Shown here: positions 15,309 through 22,843 of the stretch, in pieces | Position numbering within the stretch: position 1 is the first letter of the stretch | How the letters are laid out: every line of letters begins with the position of its first letter | Source: an uncultured Lachnospiraceae bacterium | GTDB lineage: Bacteria; Bacillota; Clostridia; Lachnospirales; Lachnospiraceae | DNA length: 31,322 nt | Assembly (NCBI GenBank): GCA_910588825.1 | Contig: CAJURF010000040.1 | Location: 1-31,322 of the forward strand | Reading direction: 5' to 3' | Made by a program: the position numbers and the translations under genes | The notes under the pieces: model-generated | Seen by the model: the letters and a program-made list of their open reading frames with translations, nothing else | The model's database searches: none | Told to the model about the DNA's origin: nothing

Positions 15309-16712
15309 TTGATTAGAGATAACCAGAGGTATTTTAACCGGCTGCATGTGGTATTTGACGCACTGGTCATAGCTTTGTCTTATGTGTCGGCCTGGTTTCT
15401 GAAGTTCAGCGGGCCTTTTTCTGAAACCTCTGTCCGGGTACTTTCTTTTGAACAGTATATGTCAGCGCTGCTTCTCATTGTACCTGGATTCTTGATCTTG
15501 TATTACGCCTTTAATTTGTACACGCCGAAACGTGTACAGGGGCGCAGGCTGGAGCTGGCGAATATTGTAAAGGCCAATACACTGGGTGTGTTTTTGATTA
15601 TGGTGGCACTGTATGTGCTGAAGATCATTGATTTTTCCCGGTGGGTGATTTTTATTTTCTATGGCATTAATATCGTTGGGGAGACGGTGCTTCGCAATGT
15701 GATCCGCTATGTACTCAGAGATATGCGCCGCAGGGGCTTTAATCAGAAGTATATTTTACTGGTGGGCTACAGCCGCGCTGCGGAAGAATATGTGGACAGA
15801 ATTCTGGCAAATCCTCAATGGGGTTATACCATCCAGGGAATTTTAGACGATGAGGCAGAGACAGGAACAGTGTATAAGGGAATTCCAGTGGTGGGCACAA
15901 TCGCAGGATTGACGGATATTTTACAGGAAAATCATCTGGACGAGATTGCCATTACCCTGGGGCTGGGCGAGTATTACAGACTGGAAGAAATTGTGGGACT
16001 CTGTGAAAAATCAGGCGTGCATACAAAATTTATTCCCGATTATAATAATATTATACCCACAAAACCGTATACAGAGGATATTTTGGGACTTCCGGTGATC
16101 AATATCCGGCATGTGCCATTGACCAACAATTTCCTGGCAGTCCTGAAACGGCTCATGGATATTGCAGGTTCTCTTTTTGGAATTGTCATTGCTTCGCCTG
16201 TGATGCTGACTGCCTGTATATTTATCAAACTTACTTCGCCTGGGCCGCTGATCTATAAGCAGGAGCGGGTGGGGCTTCACAACCGGACATTTCAGATGTA
16301 TAAATTCCGGTCTATGGAGGTGCAGAAGGAAAGTGAAGAGAAGAAAGCTTGGACAACAAAAAATGATCCCCGGGTGACGGGCGTGGGGAAGTTTATGCGC
16401 CGGACCAGTATTGACGAGCTGCCGCAGCTTTTCAATATTCTGAAAGGCCATATGAGTCTTGTGGGACCCAGACCGGAACGGCCGTTTTTTGTGGAGAAAT
16501 TCCGGGAGGAGATTCCCAGATATATGGTGAAACATCAGGTACGGCCAGGACTGACTGGATGGGCGCAGGTAAATGGATATCGGGGGGATACTTCTATTCG
16601 TAAGCGCATCGAATACGACTTGTACTATATTGAGAACTGGACCTTGGGCTTTGATGTGAAAATTCTTATTTTAACGGTATTCAAAGGATTTGTAAATAAA
16701 AACGCGTATTAG
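15309..16712 (+). CDS. Undecaprenyl-phosphate sugar-1-phosphate transferase (polyisoprenyl phosphotransferase)
   Basis: Starts the glycan by moving a sugar-1-phosphate from a nucleotide sugar to undecaprenyl phosphate in the membrane. The 467 residues show four N-terminal spans (about 13-120), a Rossmann-like middle region (about 148-250, ILLVGYSRAAEEYV), one more membrane helix (about 285-305) and the C-terminal catalytic domain with KRLMDIAGS, SPGPLIYKQERVG, YKFRSM, RRTSIDELPQLFNILKGHMSLVGPRPE and RPGLTGWAQVNGYRG. This is the WbaP/WcaJ architecture; whether glucose, galactose or another sugar is carried is not readable. TTG at 15309 is chosen as start because GAGGTGAGG precedes it. A 133-bp A+T-rich gap upstream may hold its own promoter. 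Confidence 0.9.
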   Translation: MIRDNQRYFNRLHVVFDALVIALSYVSAWFLKFSGPFSETSVRVLSFEQYMSALLLIVPGFLILYYAFNLYTPKRVQGRRLELANIVKANTLGVFLIMVALYVLKIIDFSRWVIFIFYGINIVGETVLRNVIRYVLRDMRRRGFNQKYILLVGYSRAAEEYVDRILANPQWGYTIQGILDDEAETGTVYKGIPVVGTIAGLTDILQENHLDEIAITLGLGEYYRLEEIVGLCEKSGVHTKFIPDYNNIIPTKPYTEDILGLPVINIRHVPLTNNFLAVLKRLMDIAGSLFGIVIASPVMLTACIFIKLTSPGPLIYKQERVGLHNRTFQMYKFRSMEVQKESEEKKAWTTKNDPRVTGVGKFMRRTSIDELPQLFNILKGHMSLVGPRPERPFFVEKFREEIPRYMVKHQVRPGLTGWAQVNGYRGDTSIRKRIEYDLYYIENWTLGFDVKILILTVFKGFVNKNAY

Positions 16713-16726
16713 ATAAGGGGAAGAAC

Positions 16727-18064
16727 ATGGCGAAAAAAGGAACCAAGAGAAGGGTCATATTGTTTATTGGAGAACTGATTGTGCTCGTACTTTTAATCGG
16801 GGGATTATTTGTGTATGGGCAGATCAATTCCAAGCTGAGCAAGATAGAGGGTGAGGATCTGGGCGATGTGCAGATGAATATGGTCACAAGCGAGAAAATG
16901 ACCGGCTATCAGAATATAGCTCTTTTTGGGGTGGATTCCCGTGGTGAAGGTTCAGATATGGGTGTCAATAACAGTGACACCATTATCATCGCCAGTATCA
17001 ATAATGATACAAAAGCGGTAAAGCTGGTATCTGTGTACAGGGATACCCTGCTCAATGTGGGCAATGATTCTTATATGAAGGCTAACTCTGCCTATATGGC
17101 AGGAGGAGCCAGCCAGGCAGTGTCCATGCTGAATACTAACCTAGACCTGCAGATTCAGGATTATGTGACCGTGGATATGAATGCCCTTGTGAAGGTGATT
17201 GACCTGCTGGGCGGACTTACTGTTGAGATGACTGCGGATGAGGTGGTCCACATGAATAACTACTGTGTGGAGACCTCTGAGATTTCCGGTGAGGATTATA
17301 CAAGAATAGAGCCGGAGGTTGCCGGTGTCTATGACTTGAACGGAGTGCAGGCCACTTCTTATGCCAGAATCCGGTACACAGCCGGTCTGGACTTTGAGCG
17401 GACAGAGAGACAGAGATTGATTATCCAGAAGCTGGTTCAGAAAGCCAAAAAGTCCAGTCTGGGTACTTTGTCATCTATCATGGATGAAGTATTCCCCCTG
17501 GTAAAGACTTCCCTGTCTAAATCGCAGATTTTTGACATGGGTGCAGGTATGCTGTCGTATTCTTTTGACGAGACCTGTGGATTTCCCTATGAACATACGG
17601 GAAAACGCCTGGAGAATACAGGTGATACAGTGCTTCCTGTGACATTGGAATCTAATGTGAGGGAGCTTCATAAGTTTTTATTTGCTGACAATGACTATGT
17701 TCCATCAGATGTGGTCTTCCACCGGAGTCAGAAAATTGCGGAACTAGGCGGGATTGAAGTGAGTGAGACGCCGGAGCCCACATCAGAGCCCACTTCTGAA
17801 GCAACTGAGACGGAGACGGCAGTTCCGGAATATACAGAAACCACTCAGGCCACGGAATACTATTCCTCGGATATCCAGGATAATTATTCGGACAGCTATG
17901 ATTATGCGGATACGGGCTATGTGGACCCCAATTATTCAGGTGACCAGTCCGTTCAAGATACTTATGTTCCGGAAAGTTACACAGATTATCAGGATACTCC
18001 CCAGAGTCAGGATGGCGGTGGGCCTGTGGCCGCGCCGGATGTAGCAGCAGGGGATAATTATTAG
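16727..18064 (+). CDS. LytR-CpsA-Psr (LCP) family cell-wall glycopolymer ligase
   Basis: LCP enzymes move lipid-linked glycans onto peptidoglycan outside the cell. The 445-residue protein has one N-terminal membrane anchor (10-31) and the LCP domain (about 60-330). Key residues are present: Asp70 and Arg72 in GVDSRG, Asp84 in NSDTIIIAS, Arg105 in VSVYRDTL and the arginine-rich YARIRYTAGLDFERTERQR (212-230) that grips the pyrophosphate. From about residue 345 it ends in a 100-residue low-complexity tail rich in Thr, Glu, Pro, Ser, Tyr and Asp (PEPTSEPTSEATETE, then DNYSDSYDYADTGY). The start codon is 14 bp after the sugar transferase gene. Together they give both ends of the pathway, loading and ligation. 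Confidence 0.92.
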   Translation: MAKKGTKRRVILFIGELIVLVLLIGGLFVYGQINSKLSKIEGEDLGDVQMNMVTSEKMTGYQNIALFGVDSRGEGSDMGVNNSDTIIIASINNDTKAVKLVSVYRDTLLNVGNDSYMKANSAYMAGGASQAVSMLNTNLDLQIQDYVTVDMNALVKVIDLLGGLTVEMTADEVVHMNNYCVETSEISGEDYTRIEPEVAGVYDLNGVQATSYARIRYTAGLDFERTERQRLIIQKLVQKAKKSSLGTLSSIMDEVFPLVKTSLSKSQIFDMGAGMLSYSFDETCGFPYEHTGKRLENTGDTVLPVTLESNVRELHKFLFADNDYVPSDVVFHRSQKIAELGGIEVSETPEPTSEPTSEATETETAVPEYTETTQATEYYSSDIQDNYSDSYDYADTGYVDPNYSGDQSVQDTYVPESYTDYQDTPQSQDGGGPVAAPDVAAGDNY

Positions 18065-18074
18065 AGCGTGTTTG

Positions 18075-18115
18075 GCCGCCGGATACCGTTCATGTGGTAA
18101 TCGGCGGCTGTTTTT
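18075..18115 (+). terminator. Rho-independent terminator after the LCP gene
   Basis: GCCGCC (18075-18080) plus GGATACC pairs with GGTAATC plus GGCGGC (18103-18108), with one imperfect position, and is followed by TGTTTTTA. It lies 10 bp after the LCP stop and should end the transcript from the sugar transferase gene, partly separating the last glycosyltransferase. Confidence 0.75.
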
Positions 18116-18153
18116 ATCTTACAAAATAAACTCCATAGCAGAGGAGAGATAGG

Positions 18154-19077
18154 ATGGAAGATGGGAAACGATTGGTAGATGTGCTGATACCTACTTATAA
18201 ACCGGGAAAAAGATTCGGACAGCTTCTGGACAGGCTGTACAGGCAGAAATATCCCATAAACCAGCTGATTATCATCAACACAGAACAGGCATTCTGGAAT
18301 CCCCAGTGGGAAGCGGGCAGGGAGAATATGCAGGTGCATCACATTGCCAAAGCAGATTTTGACCACGGCGGTACACGGCGGCTGGGGGTATCCTATGCAT
18401 CTGGAGATATCTTTGTATGGATGACACAGGACGCCCTGCCCAAAGACCTGGATATGCTGGGAAATCTGATTCGTCCCCTGGAGATAGAGGGGGTGGCTGC
18501 CAGTTATGCCAGACAGATTCCTGCTATCAACGCCCATTGCATTGAGGCATTTACCAGAAGTTTTAATTATCCGCCAAAGAGCAGCATAACATGGAAAAGG
18601 GACTTAAAGAAACGGGGGATCAAAACTTATTTTTGTTCTGACGTGTGTGCGGCGTATAACCGGGAAATTTATCTGCAGCAGGGAGGGTTTATCCCCAGAG
18701 CCATTTTCAATGAGGATATGATATTTGGGGCGGGACTGATTCAGGCAGGATACGGCATCGCCTATGCCGCGGATGCACAGGTCATTCATTCCCATAATTA
18801 TAACTGCTGGCAGCAGCTTCAGCGCAATTTTGATCTGGGTGTATCCCAGGCAGAACACCCGGAGATTTTCGAAAGTGTGCCGTCGGAGGGAGCTGGGATT
18901 GCTCTGGTGGGGGCATCGCTTCGTTATCTGCTCCGGGAGAGAAAGCCCTGGCTGATTCCTAAACTTGTGGTGCACAGCGGTTTTAAATATATGGGGTATC
19001 AGATGGGGAAGCATTATGAGCGGCTGCCCAAGAAGTGGCTTAAAGTGTGTACTATGACGCCGAATTACTGGGAGTAA
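18154..19077 (+). CDS. GT2 glycosyltransferase, rhamnosyltransferase-like
   Basis: A 307-residue cytoplasmic enzyme. DVLIPTYKPGKRF opens the GT-A fold; FDHGGTRRLG (69-78) and MTQDALP (90-96) are typical of rhamnosyltransferases acting on polysaccharides, with the metal site in QDA. FNEDMIFGAGLIQAGY carries the acceptor-side acidic pair, and the basic C-terminus ends GKHYERLPKKWLK. AGAGGAGAGA precedes the ATG. It lies after a terminator and 77 bp of DNA, so it may have a separate promoter or rely on read-through. It closes the glycopolymer block; the strong hairpin before glmS begins 36 bp after its stop. Confidence 0.85.
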   Translation: MEDGKRLVDVLIPTYKPGKRFGQLLDRLYRQKYPINQLIIINTEQAFWNPQWEAGRENMQVHHIAKADFDHGGTRRLGVSYASGDIFVWMTQDALPKDLDMLGNLIRPLEIEGVAASYARQIPAINAHCIEAFTRSFNYPPKSSITWKRDLKKRGIKTYFCSDVCAAYNREIYLQQGGFIPRAIFNEDMIFGAGLIQAGYGIAYAADAQVIHSHNYNCWQQLQRNFDLGVSQAEHPEIFESVPSEGAGIALVGASLRYLLRERKPWLIPKLVVHSGFKYMGYQMGKHYERLPKKWLKVCTMTPNYWE

Positions 19078-19112
19078 CGCTTCGGTGCTTTATCAACTAT
19101 TTTTTGACGTAC

Positions 19113-19188
19113 GAGTCTGGCAAAAGAAACAAAACGGAGCTCAAAACCGTTTTGAATTCGCTCCTTATTTGTTTCTTTTGCCAGACTC
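19113..19188. repeat. 76-nt near-perfect hairpin between the glycosyltransferase and glmS
   Basis: A 21-bp perfect inverted repeat, left arm 19113-19133 and right arm 19168-19188, encloses a second stem GGAGC/GCTCC (19136-19140 with 19160-19164) and a third, TCAAAAC-C-GTTTTGA (19141-19155). The arms read CTGGCAAAAGAAACAAA and its complement. No T run follows, so it is not an ordinary terminator; the glmS start is 71 bp further on. Many Firmicutes place the glmS ribozyme here, but I cannot find its conserved core. The length of the stem rules out chance. It could be an RNase III target, an attenuator, a small RNA or a cruciform-forming DNA site. Confidence 0.85.
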
Positions 19189-19258
19189 TGGATGTGGTGA
19201 CGAGTAATCATGTTTTGAAATTGCAAAAATTGACTACATAGAGCGGGAGGATAAGAGG

Positions 19259-21085
19259 ATGTGTGGTATTGTAGGATATATTGGTGAGCAGCAGGCGGCG
19301 CCGATTCTGCTGGACGGTCTTTCCAAGCTGGAATACAGGGGATATGATTCTGCGGGAATGGCAGTTTATAATGGGACACAAATTGATATGGTAAAGTCCA
19401 TGGGTAAGCTGAAAGTTTTGGAGGAAATGACTCACGGAGGCAGTACTCTTCCTGGGGTTTCGGGTATTGGGCACACCCGCTGGGCGACTCACGGGTCGCC
19501 TACAGATGTGAACGCCCATCCCCATTATAACAAAGACAGCTCCATTGTGGTGGTGCACAATGGGATTATTGAGAACTATATGAAGCTGCGCAAAAAGCTG
19601 GAGGGGAAAGGGTATCAGTTTGTTTCGGAGACGGATACAGAAGTGCTGGCGCATTTGCTGGATTATTATTATAAAGGAGATCCCCTGGACGCAATTTCTA
19701 AAGTTATGTACTGGGTGGAGGGCTCTTATGCGCTGGGCATTTTGTTCCAGGATTTTCCAGAGGAGATCTATGCTGTGCGCAAAGACAGTCCGCTGATTGC
19801 AGGACAGGGAAAGGATGGGAATTTTATCGCCTCCGATGTGCCTGCCATATTAAAGTACACCCGGGATGTTTATTTTATCGAGAATCAGGAAATTGTAAAA
19901 GTGACTAAGGATTCTCTGAATTTTTATAATATTGATAAAGAAGAAGTGCAGAAAGAATCCTCCAGGATTGAATGGGACATTTCAGCTGCGGAAAAAGAGG
20001 GCTATGAATATTTCATGCTGAAAGAGATCTATGAACAGCCAAAGGCAGTGATGGACACTCTGCACCCCCGGCTGAAAGATCAGGATATTGTCATTGAAGA
20101 GCTGGGTATGACAGATGAGGAAATCCTGGCAGTGAATAAGATTTACATTGTGGCCTGTGGCTCTGCGTATCATACTGGGGTGACGGCAAAATACGTGTTT
20201 GAGGGGCTGGCAAGGATACCTGTGGAGGTGGACCTGGCGTCGGAGTTCAGATACCGCAGGCCCATTTTCCAGCCGGGAACACTGGTGATTATAGTAAGCC
20301 AGTCAGGGGAAACGGCAGACTCGCTGGCAGCCCTCCGGGAGGCGAAAAGCTGCGGCGTCAGAACCCTGGGGATTGTGAATGTGGTGGGAAGCTCCATCGC
20401 CCGTGAGGCAGATAATGTTTTATACACTTGGGCGGGCCCGGAAATTGCAGTGGCTACTACAAAGGCATACAGCACGCAGCTGATTGCCCAGTATCTGCTG
20501 GCGCTGAAATTTGCCAAAGTCAGGAAAGAGATAGACGATAACCAGTTCCATTCCATGCTCTATGATTTGGAGAAACTGCCTGACCAGATTGAATTTCTGC
20601 TGGGAAATAAGGAAAAGATACAGCATTTCGCCAACAGGTATCTGGCCACGGAACATGTATTTTTCATTGGCAGGGGGATTGATTATGCCATCTCGCTGGA
20701 AGGTTCCCTGAAACTGAAAGAGATCTCTTATATCCACTCAGAGGCATATGCAGCCGGGGAGCTAAAACACGGCACCATATCTCTCATTGAGCAGGATACC
20801 CTGGTGGTGGCGCTGGTGACTCAGAAAGAACTGTACAAAAAGACCTTAAGCAATATGCAGGAAGTCCGTACCCGGGGCGCGTTTGTGATGGCAGTGACCA
20901 ATGCGGGGAACAAGGAAGTGGAGAAAAGCGCAGACTATGTGATCTATCTGCCGGAGACGAATCCTTATTTTACCAATTCCCTTGCAGTGATTCCCCTGCA
21001 GCTGTTCAGCTATTATGTGTCATTGGGAAAAGGACTGGATGTGGATAAACCCAGGAATCTGGCGAAATCTGTCACTGTGGAATAG
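19259..21085 (+). CDS. glmS: Glutamine-fructose-6-phosphate aminotransferase (isomerising)
   Basis: Makes glucosamine 6-phosphate from fructose 6-phosphate and glutamine, the first step to UDP-GlcNAc for peptidoglycan and wall glycans. 608 residues, full length. The N-terminal glutaminase begins MCGIVGYIG, with Cys2 as the nucleophile, followed by RGYDSAGMA, HTRWATHG and HNGIIENY. Two SIS domains follow, with ACGSAYHTG, VSQSGETADSL and the C-terminal LKHGTISLIE, ending PRNLAKSVTVE, the classic GlmS tail. GCGGGAGG sits before the ATG. No metabolite-sensing ribozyme is visible upstream; a large hairpin occupies the leader region instead. After the stop there is a run of nine T but no clear stem. 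Confidence 0.96.
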   Translation: MCGIVGYIGEQQAAPILLDGLSKLEYRGYDSAGMAVYNGTQIDMVKSMGKLKVLEEMTHGGSTLPGVSGIGHTRWATHGSPTDVNAHPHYNKDSSIVVVHNGIIENYMKLRKKLEGKGYQFVSETDTEVLAHLLDYYYKGDPLDAISKVMYWVEGSYALGILFQDFPEEIYAVRKDSPLIAGQGKDGNFIASDVPAILKYTRDVYFIENQEIVKVTKDSLNFYNIDKEEVQKESSRIEWDISAAEKEGYEYFMLKEIYEQPKAVMDTLHPRLKDQDIVIEELGMTDEEILAVNKIYIVACGSAYHTGVTAKYVFEGLARIPVEVDLASEFRYRRPIFQPGTLVIIVSQSGETADSLAALREAKSCGVRTLGIVNVVGSSIAREADNVLYTWAGPEIAVATTKAYSTQLIAQYLLALKFAKVRKEIDDNQFHSMLYDLEKLPDQIEFLLGNKEKIQHFANRYLATEHVFFIGRGIDYAISLEGSLKLKEISYIHSEAYAAGELKHGTISLIEQDTLVVALVTQKELYKKTLSNMQEVRTRGAFVMAVTNAGNKEVEKSADYVIYLPETNPYFTNSLAVIPLQLFSYYVSLGKGLDVDKPRNLAKSVTVE

Positions 21086-21199
21086 TCTTCACTTTTTTTT
21101 AAACGTTCTATCACACATTAAACACAATTCGTTGTTAGACTGTATTCATACAAACAAGGAAGCAATGATAAGATACAGTGATGAAAGGGGATAGAAATT

Positions 21200-22687
21200 A
21201 TGGCTAACGATTTCATTATGATGGATAGTTCTAACGAATCTAATAAGGAAGAACATGCAGGAACCACCTATACTTCACAGGAAAATCACACAGGAATGGG
21301 AGCTGGACAGCAGTATAATAGATATTATCAGATGGGTGGTGGCAGTGCTCCTGCAGGAAAGCCGCCTTTTAAGAAAAAGAACAGCGGAAATGGTGTTGGG
21401 AAAAAGGTGATGGCCGTCATTGCCGGAGGGCTGGTATTCGGCCTGGTGGCAGGCGTGGCATTTCAGGGGGTGAACCTGGCGGGAAATTATTTCTTCGGCG
21501 AGGGAAACTCCAATCAGCAGGTGGGTACAGTGGGTATGGTGCCATCTCTGGAAGAGCAGTCAGAGGCAAAGAGTGATGGAGACACAGACAGAGACAGCAG
21601 TGTGGTGCCCATGGCAACGGCAACAGTTGCGGATGTGGCGAAAAATACCATGCCGTCAGTGGTGGCTATCACGTCCATCAGCGTACAGGAGATTCCAACG
21701 TTTGATTTCTTTGGCTGGGGCGGAGGCGGAACCCAGCAATATGAGGGGGAATCCAGCGGCTCAGGAATTATTGTAGGAGAAAATGAAAATGAACTTTTAA
21801 TCGCCACGAACAATCACGTGGTGGATGGAGCGAAAACGCTGAGTGTGTGCTTCCAGGATAAAAAGAAGGAACAGGGGGCAGAAAATGTCCAGAATACTTC
21901 GGAAGACAATCAGGGCGGGGCAGATACAGAAAATGCAGTGGCCGCACAGATTAAAGGTACGGATGCGGAGAATGACCTGGCAGTTATTGCAGTAAAGAAA
22001 GCAGATATTCCGGAAGAAACATTGGGAGAGATTAAAATAGCCCAGCTGGGAAGCTCAAATGACCTGGTGGTAGGCGAACAGGTGGTGGCAATCGGAAATG
22101 CTCTGGGATTCGGCCAGTCGGTGACCTCTGGCTATGTGAGCGCACTGGACCGTTATGTGGATAACATGACAACTCCCTGTATTCAGACAGACGCAGCCAT
22201 TAATCCTGGAAACAGCGGTGGTGCACTGCTGAATATGAGCGGTCAGGTCATTGGAATTAATTCCGCCAAACTGGCAGAAAATGATGTGGAGGGTATGGGT
22301 TACGCAATTCCTATCTCCACAGCTATGCCCATTCTGGAAGACCTGATGACCCGGGAAAAAGTTGCCGAGAGCGATGCTTCTTACATCGGTATCACCTGCA
22401 ACGACGTCACTGCGGAGTTCAGCCAGATGTACGGAGTGGAAAGCGGAGCATTCGTGGCAAGTGTGGAAGAAAACGGGCCGGCCGCTAAGGCGGGAATCCT
22501 TCCAAATGATATTATCACATCCCTGGCAGGTAAAAGAGTCTCAACTTCAGAGGAATTGATTGATCAGCTGCAGTACCATGCTGCCGGAGAGACTGTTGAG
22601 GTAGTGGTTCAGAGAGCAGAGAGCGGACAGTTCAAAGAATATACCATATCAGTAGAACTGGGGAACCGGAAAGATATGAAGTCCTGA
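21200..22687 (+). CDS. htrA: HtrA/DegP-like membrane-anchored serine protease with PDZ domain
   Basis: Quality-control protease of the cell envelope. The 495-residue protein has a polar N-terminus (1-66), one membrane span (about 68-95, VMAVIAGGLVFGLVAGVAF), a trypsin-like domain facing outward and a C-terminal PDZ domain (about 395-485, GAFVASVEENGPAAKAGI). The catalytic triad is intact: His206 in ATNNHVVDG, Asp259 in AENDLAVI and Ser339 in NPGNSGGAL. Between His and Asp lies a polar insert (about 220-247, KKKEQGAENVQNTSEDNQGG) longer than in most homologues, and a glycine-rich loop GWGGGG precedes the active-site region. GAAAGGGGATAG precedes the ATG. A good terminator follows, so it is monocistronic. 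Confidence 0.92.
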   Translation: MANDFIMMDSSNESNKEEHAGTTYTSQENHTGMGAGQQYNRYYQMGGGSAPAGKPPFKKKNSGNGVGKKVMAVIAGGLVFGLVAGVAFQGVNLAGNYFFGEGNSNQQVGTVGMVPSLEEQSEAKSDGDTDRDSSVVPMATATVADVAKNTMPSVVAITSISVQEIPTFDFFGWGGGGTQQYEGESSGSGIIVGENENELLIATNNHVVDGAKTLSVCFQDKKKEQGAENVQNTSEDNQGGADTENAVAAQIKGTDAENDLAVIAVKKADIPEETLGEIKIAQLGSSNDLVVGEQVVAIGNALGFGQSVTSGYVSALDRYVDNMTTPCIQTDAAINPGNSGGALLNMSGQVIGINSAKLAENDVEGMGYAIPISTAMPILEDLMTREKVAESDASYIGITCNDVTAEFSQMYGVESGAFVASVEENGPAAKAGILPNDIITSLAGKRVSTSEELIDQLQYHAAGETVEVVVQRAESGQFKEYTISVELGNRKDMKS

Positions 22688-22700
22688 GATAGCAGCAAGG

Positions 22701-22726
22701 CTGCCGCGTTATGCGGCAGTCTTTTT
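22701..22726 (+). terminator. Rho-independent terminator after htrA
   Basis: CTGCCGC-GTTAT-GCGGCAG forms a perfect 7-bp stem, followed by TCTTTTT. It begins 14 bp after the stop codon. Confidence 0.88.
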
Positions 22727-22786
22727 GCACTTGGTATCGTTCCGGTTCCCTGCCAGATTTTGGACAGGTTGAAGACTGGAGTGATG

Positions 22787-22843
22787 GGAAATCCTATCTA
22801 TATAGTAAGGAATTAGACACAACAGGAAAGGGATAGGATTTCC
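22787..22843 (+). promoter_or_regulatory. 12-bp inverted repeat ending at the transporter start codon
   Basis: GGAAATCCTATC (22787-22798) pairs perfectly with GATAGGATTTCC (22832-22843); the next three bases are the ATG of the OFA transporter. The 33-nt loop holds the likely ribosome site AGGAAAGG (22823-22830), while the right arm covers a second purine patch (TAGGA) and the spacer. Folding would place the start codon at the base of a stable stem, so translation could be held back until the hairpin melts or is bound. As DNA it could equally be an operator. Confidence 0.6.

Noticed and set aside
18062..18074. TAGAGCGTGTTTG after the LCP gene, identical to the end of the MITE-like element at 27935-27947
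   Set aside because: A 13-base match between two places is expected many times in 31 kb counting both strands (about 15 by simple calculation), the matching opposite end is missing, and the site is explained by a stop codon plus terminator.
21086..21120. T run after glmS as a terminator
   Set aside because: There is a run of nine T but no convincing G+C stem in front of it.
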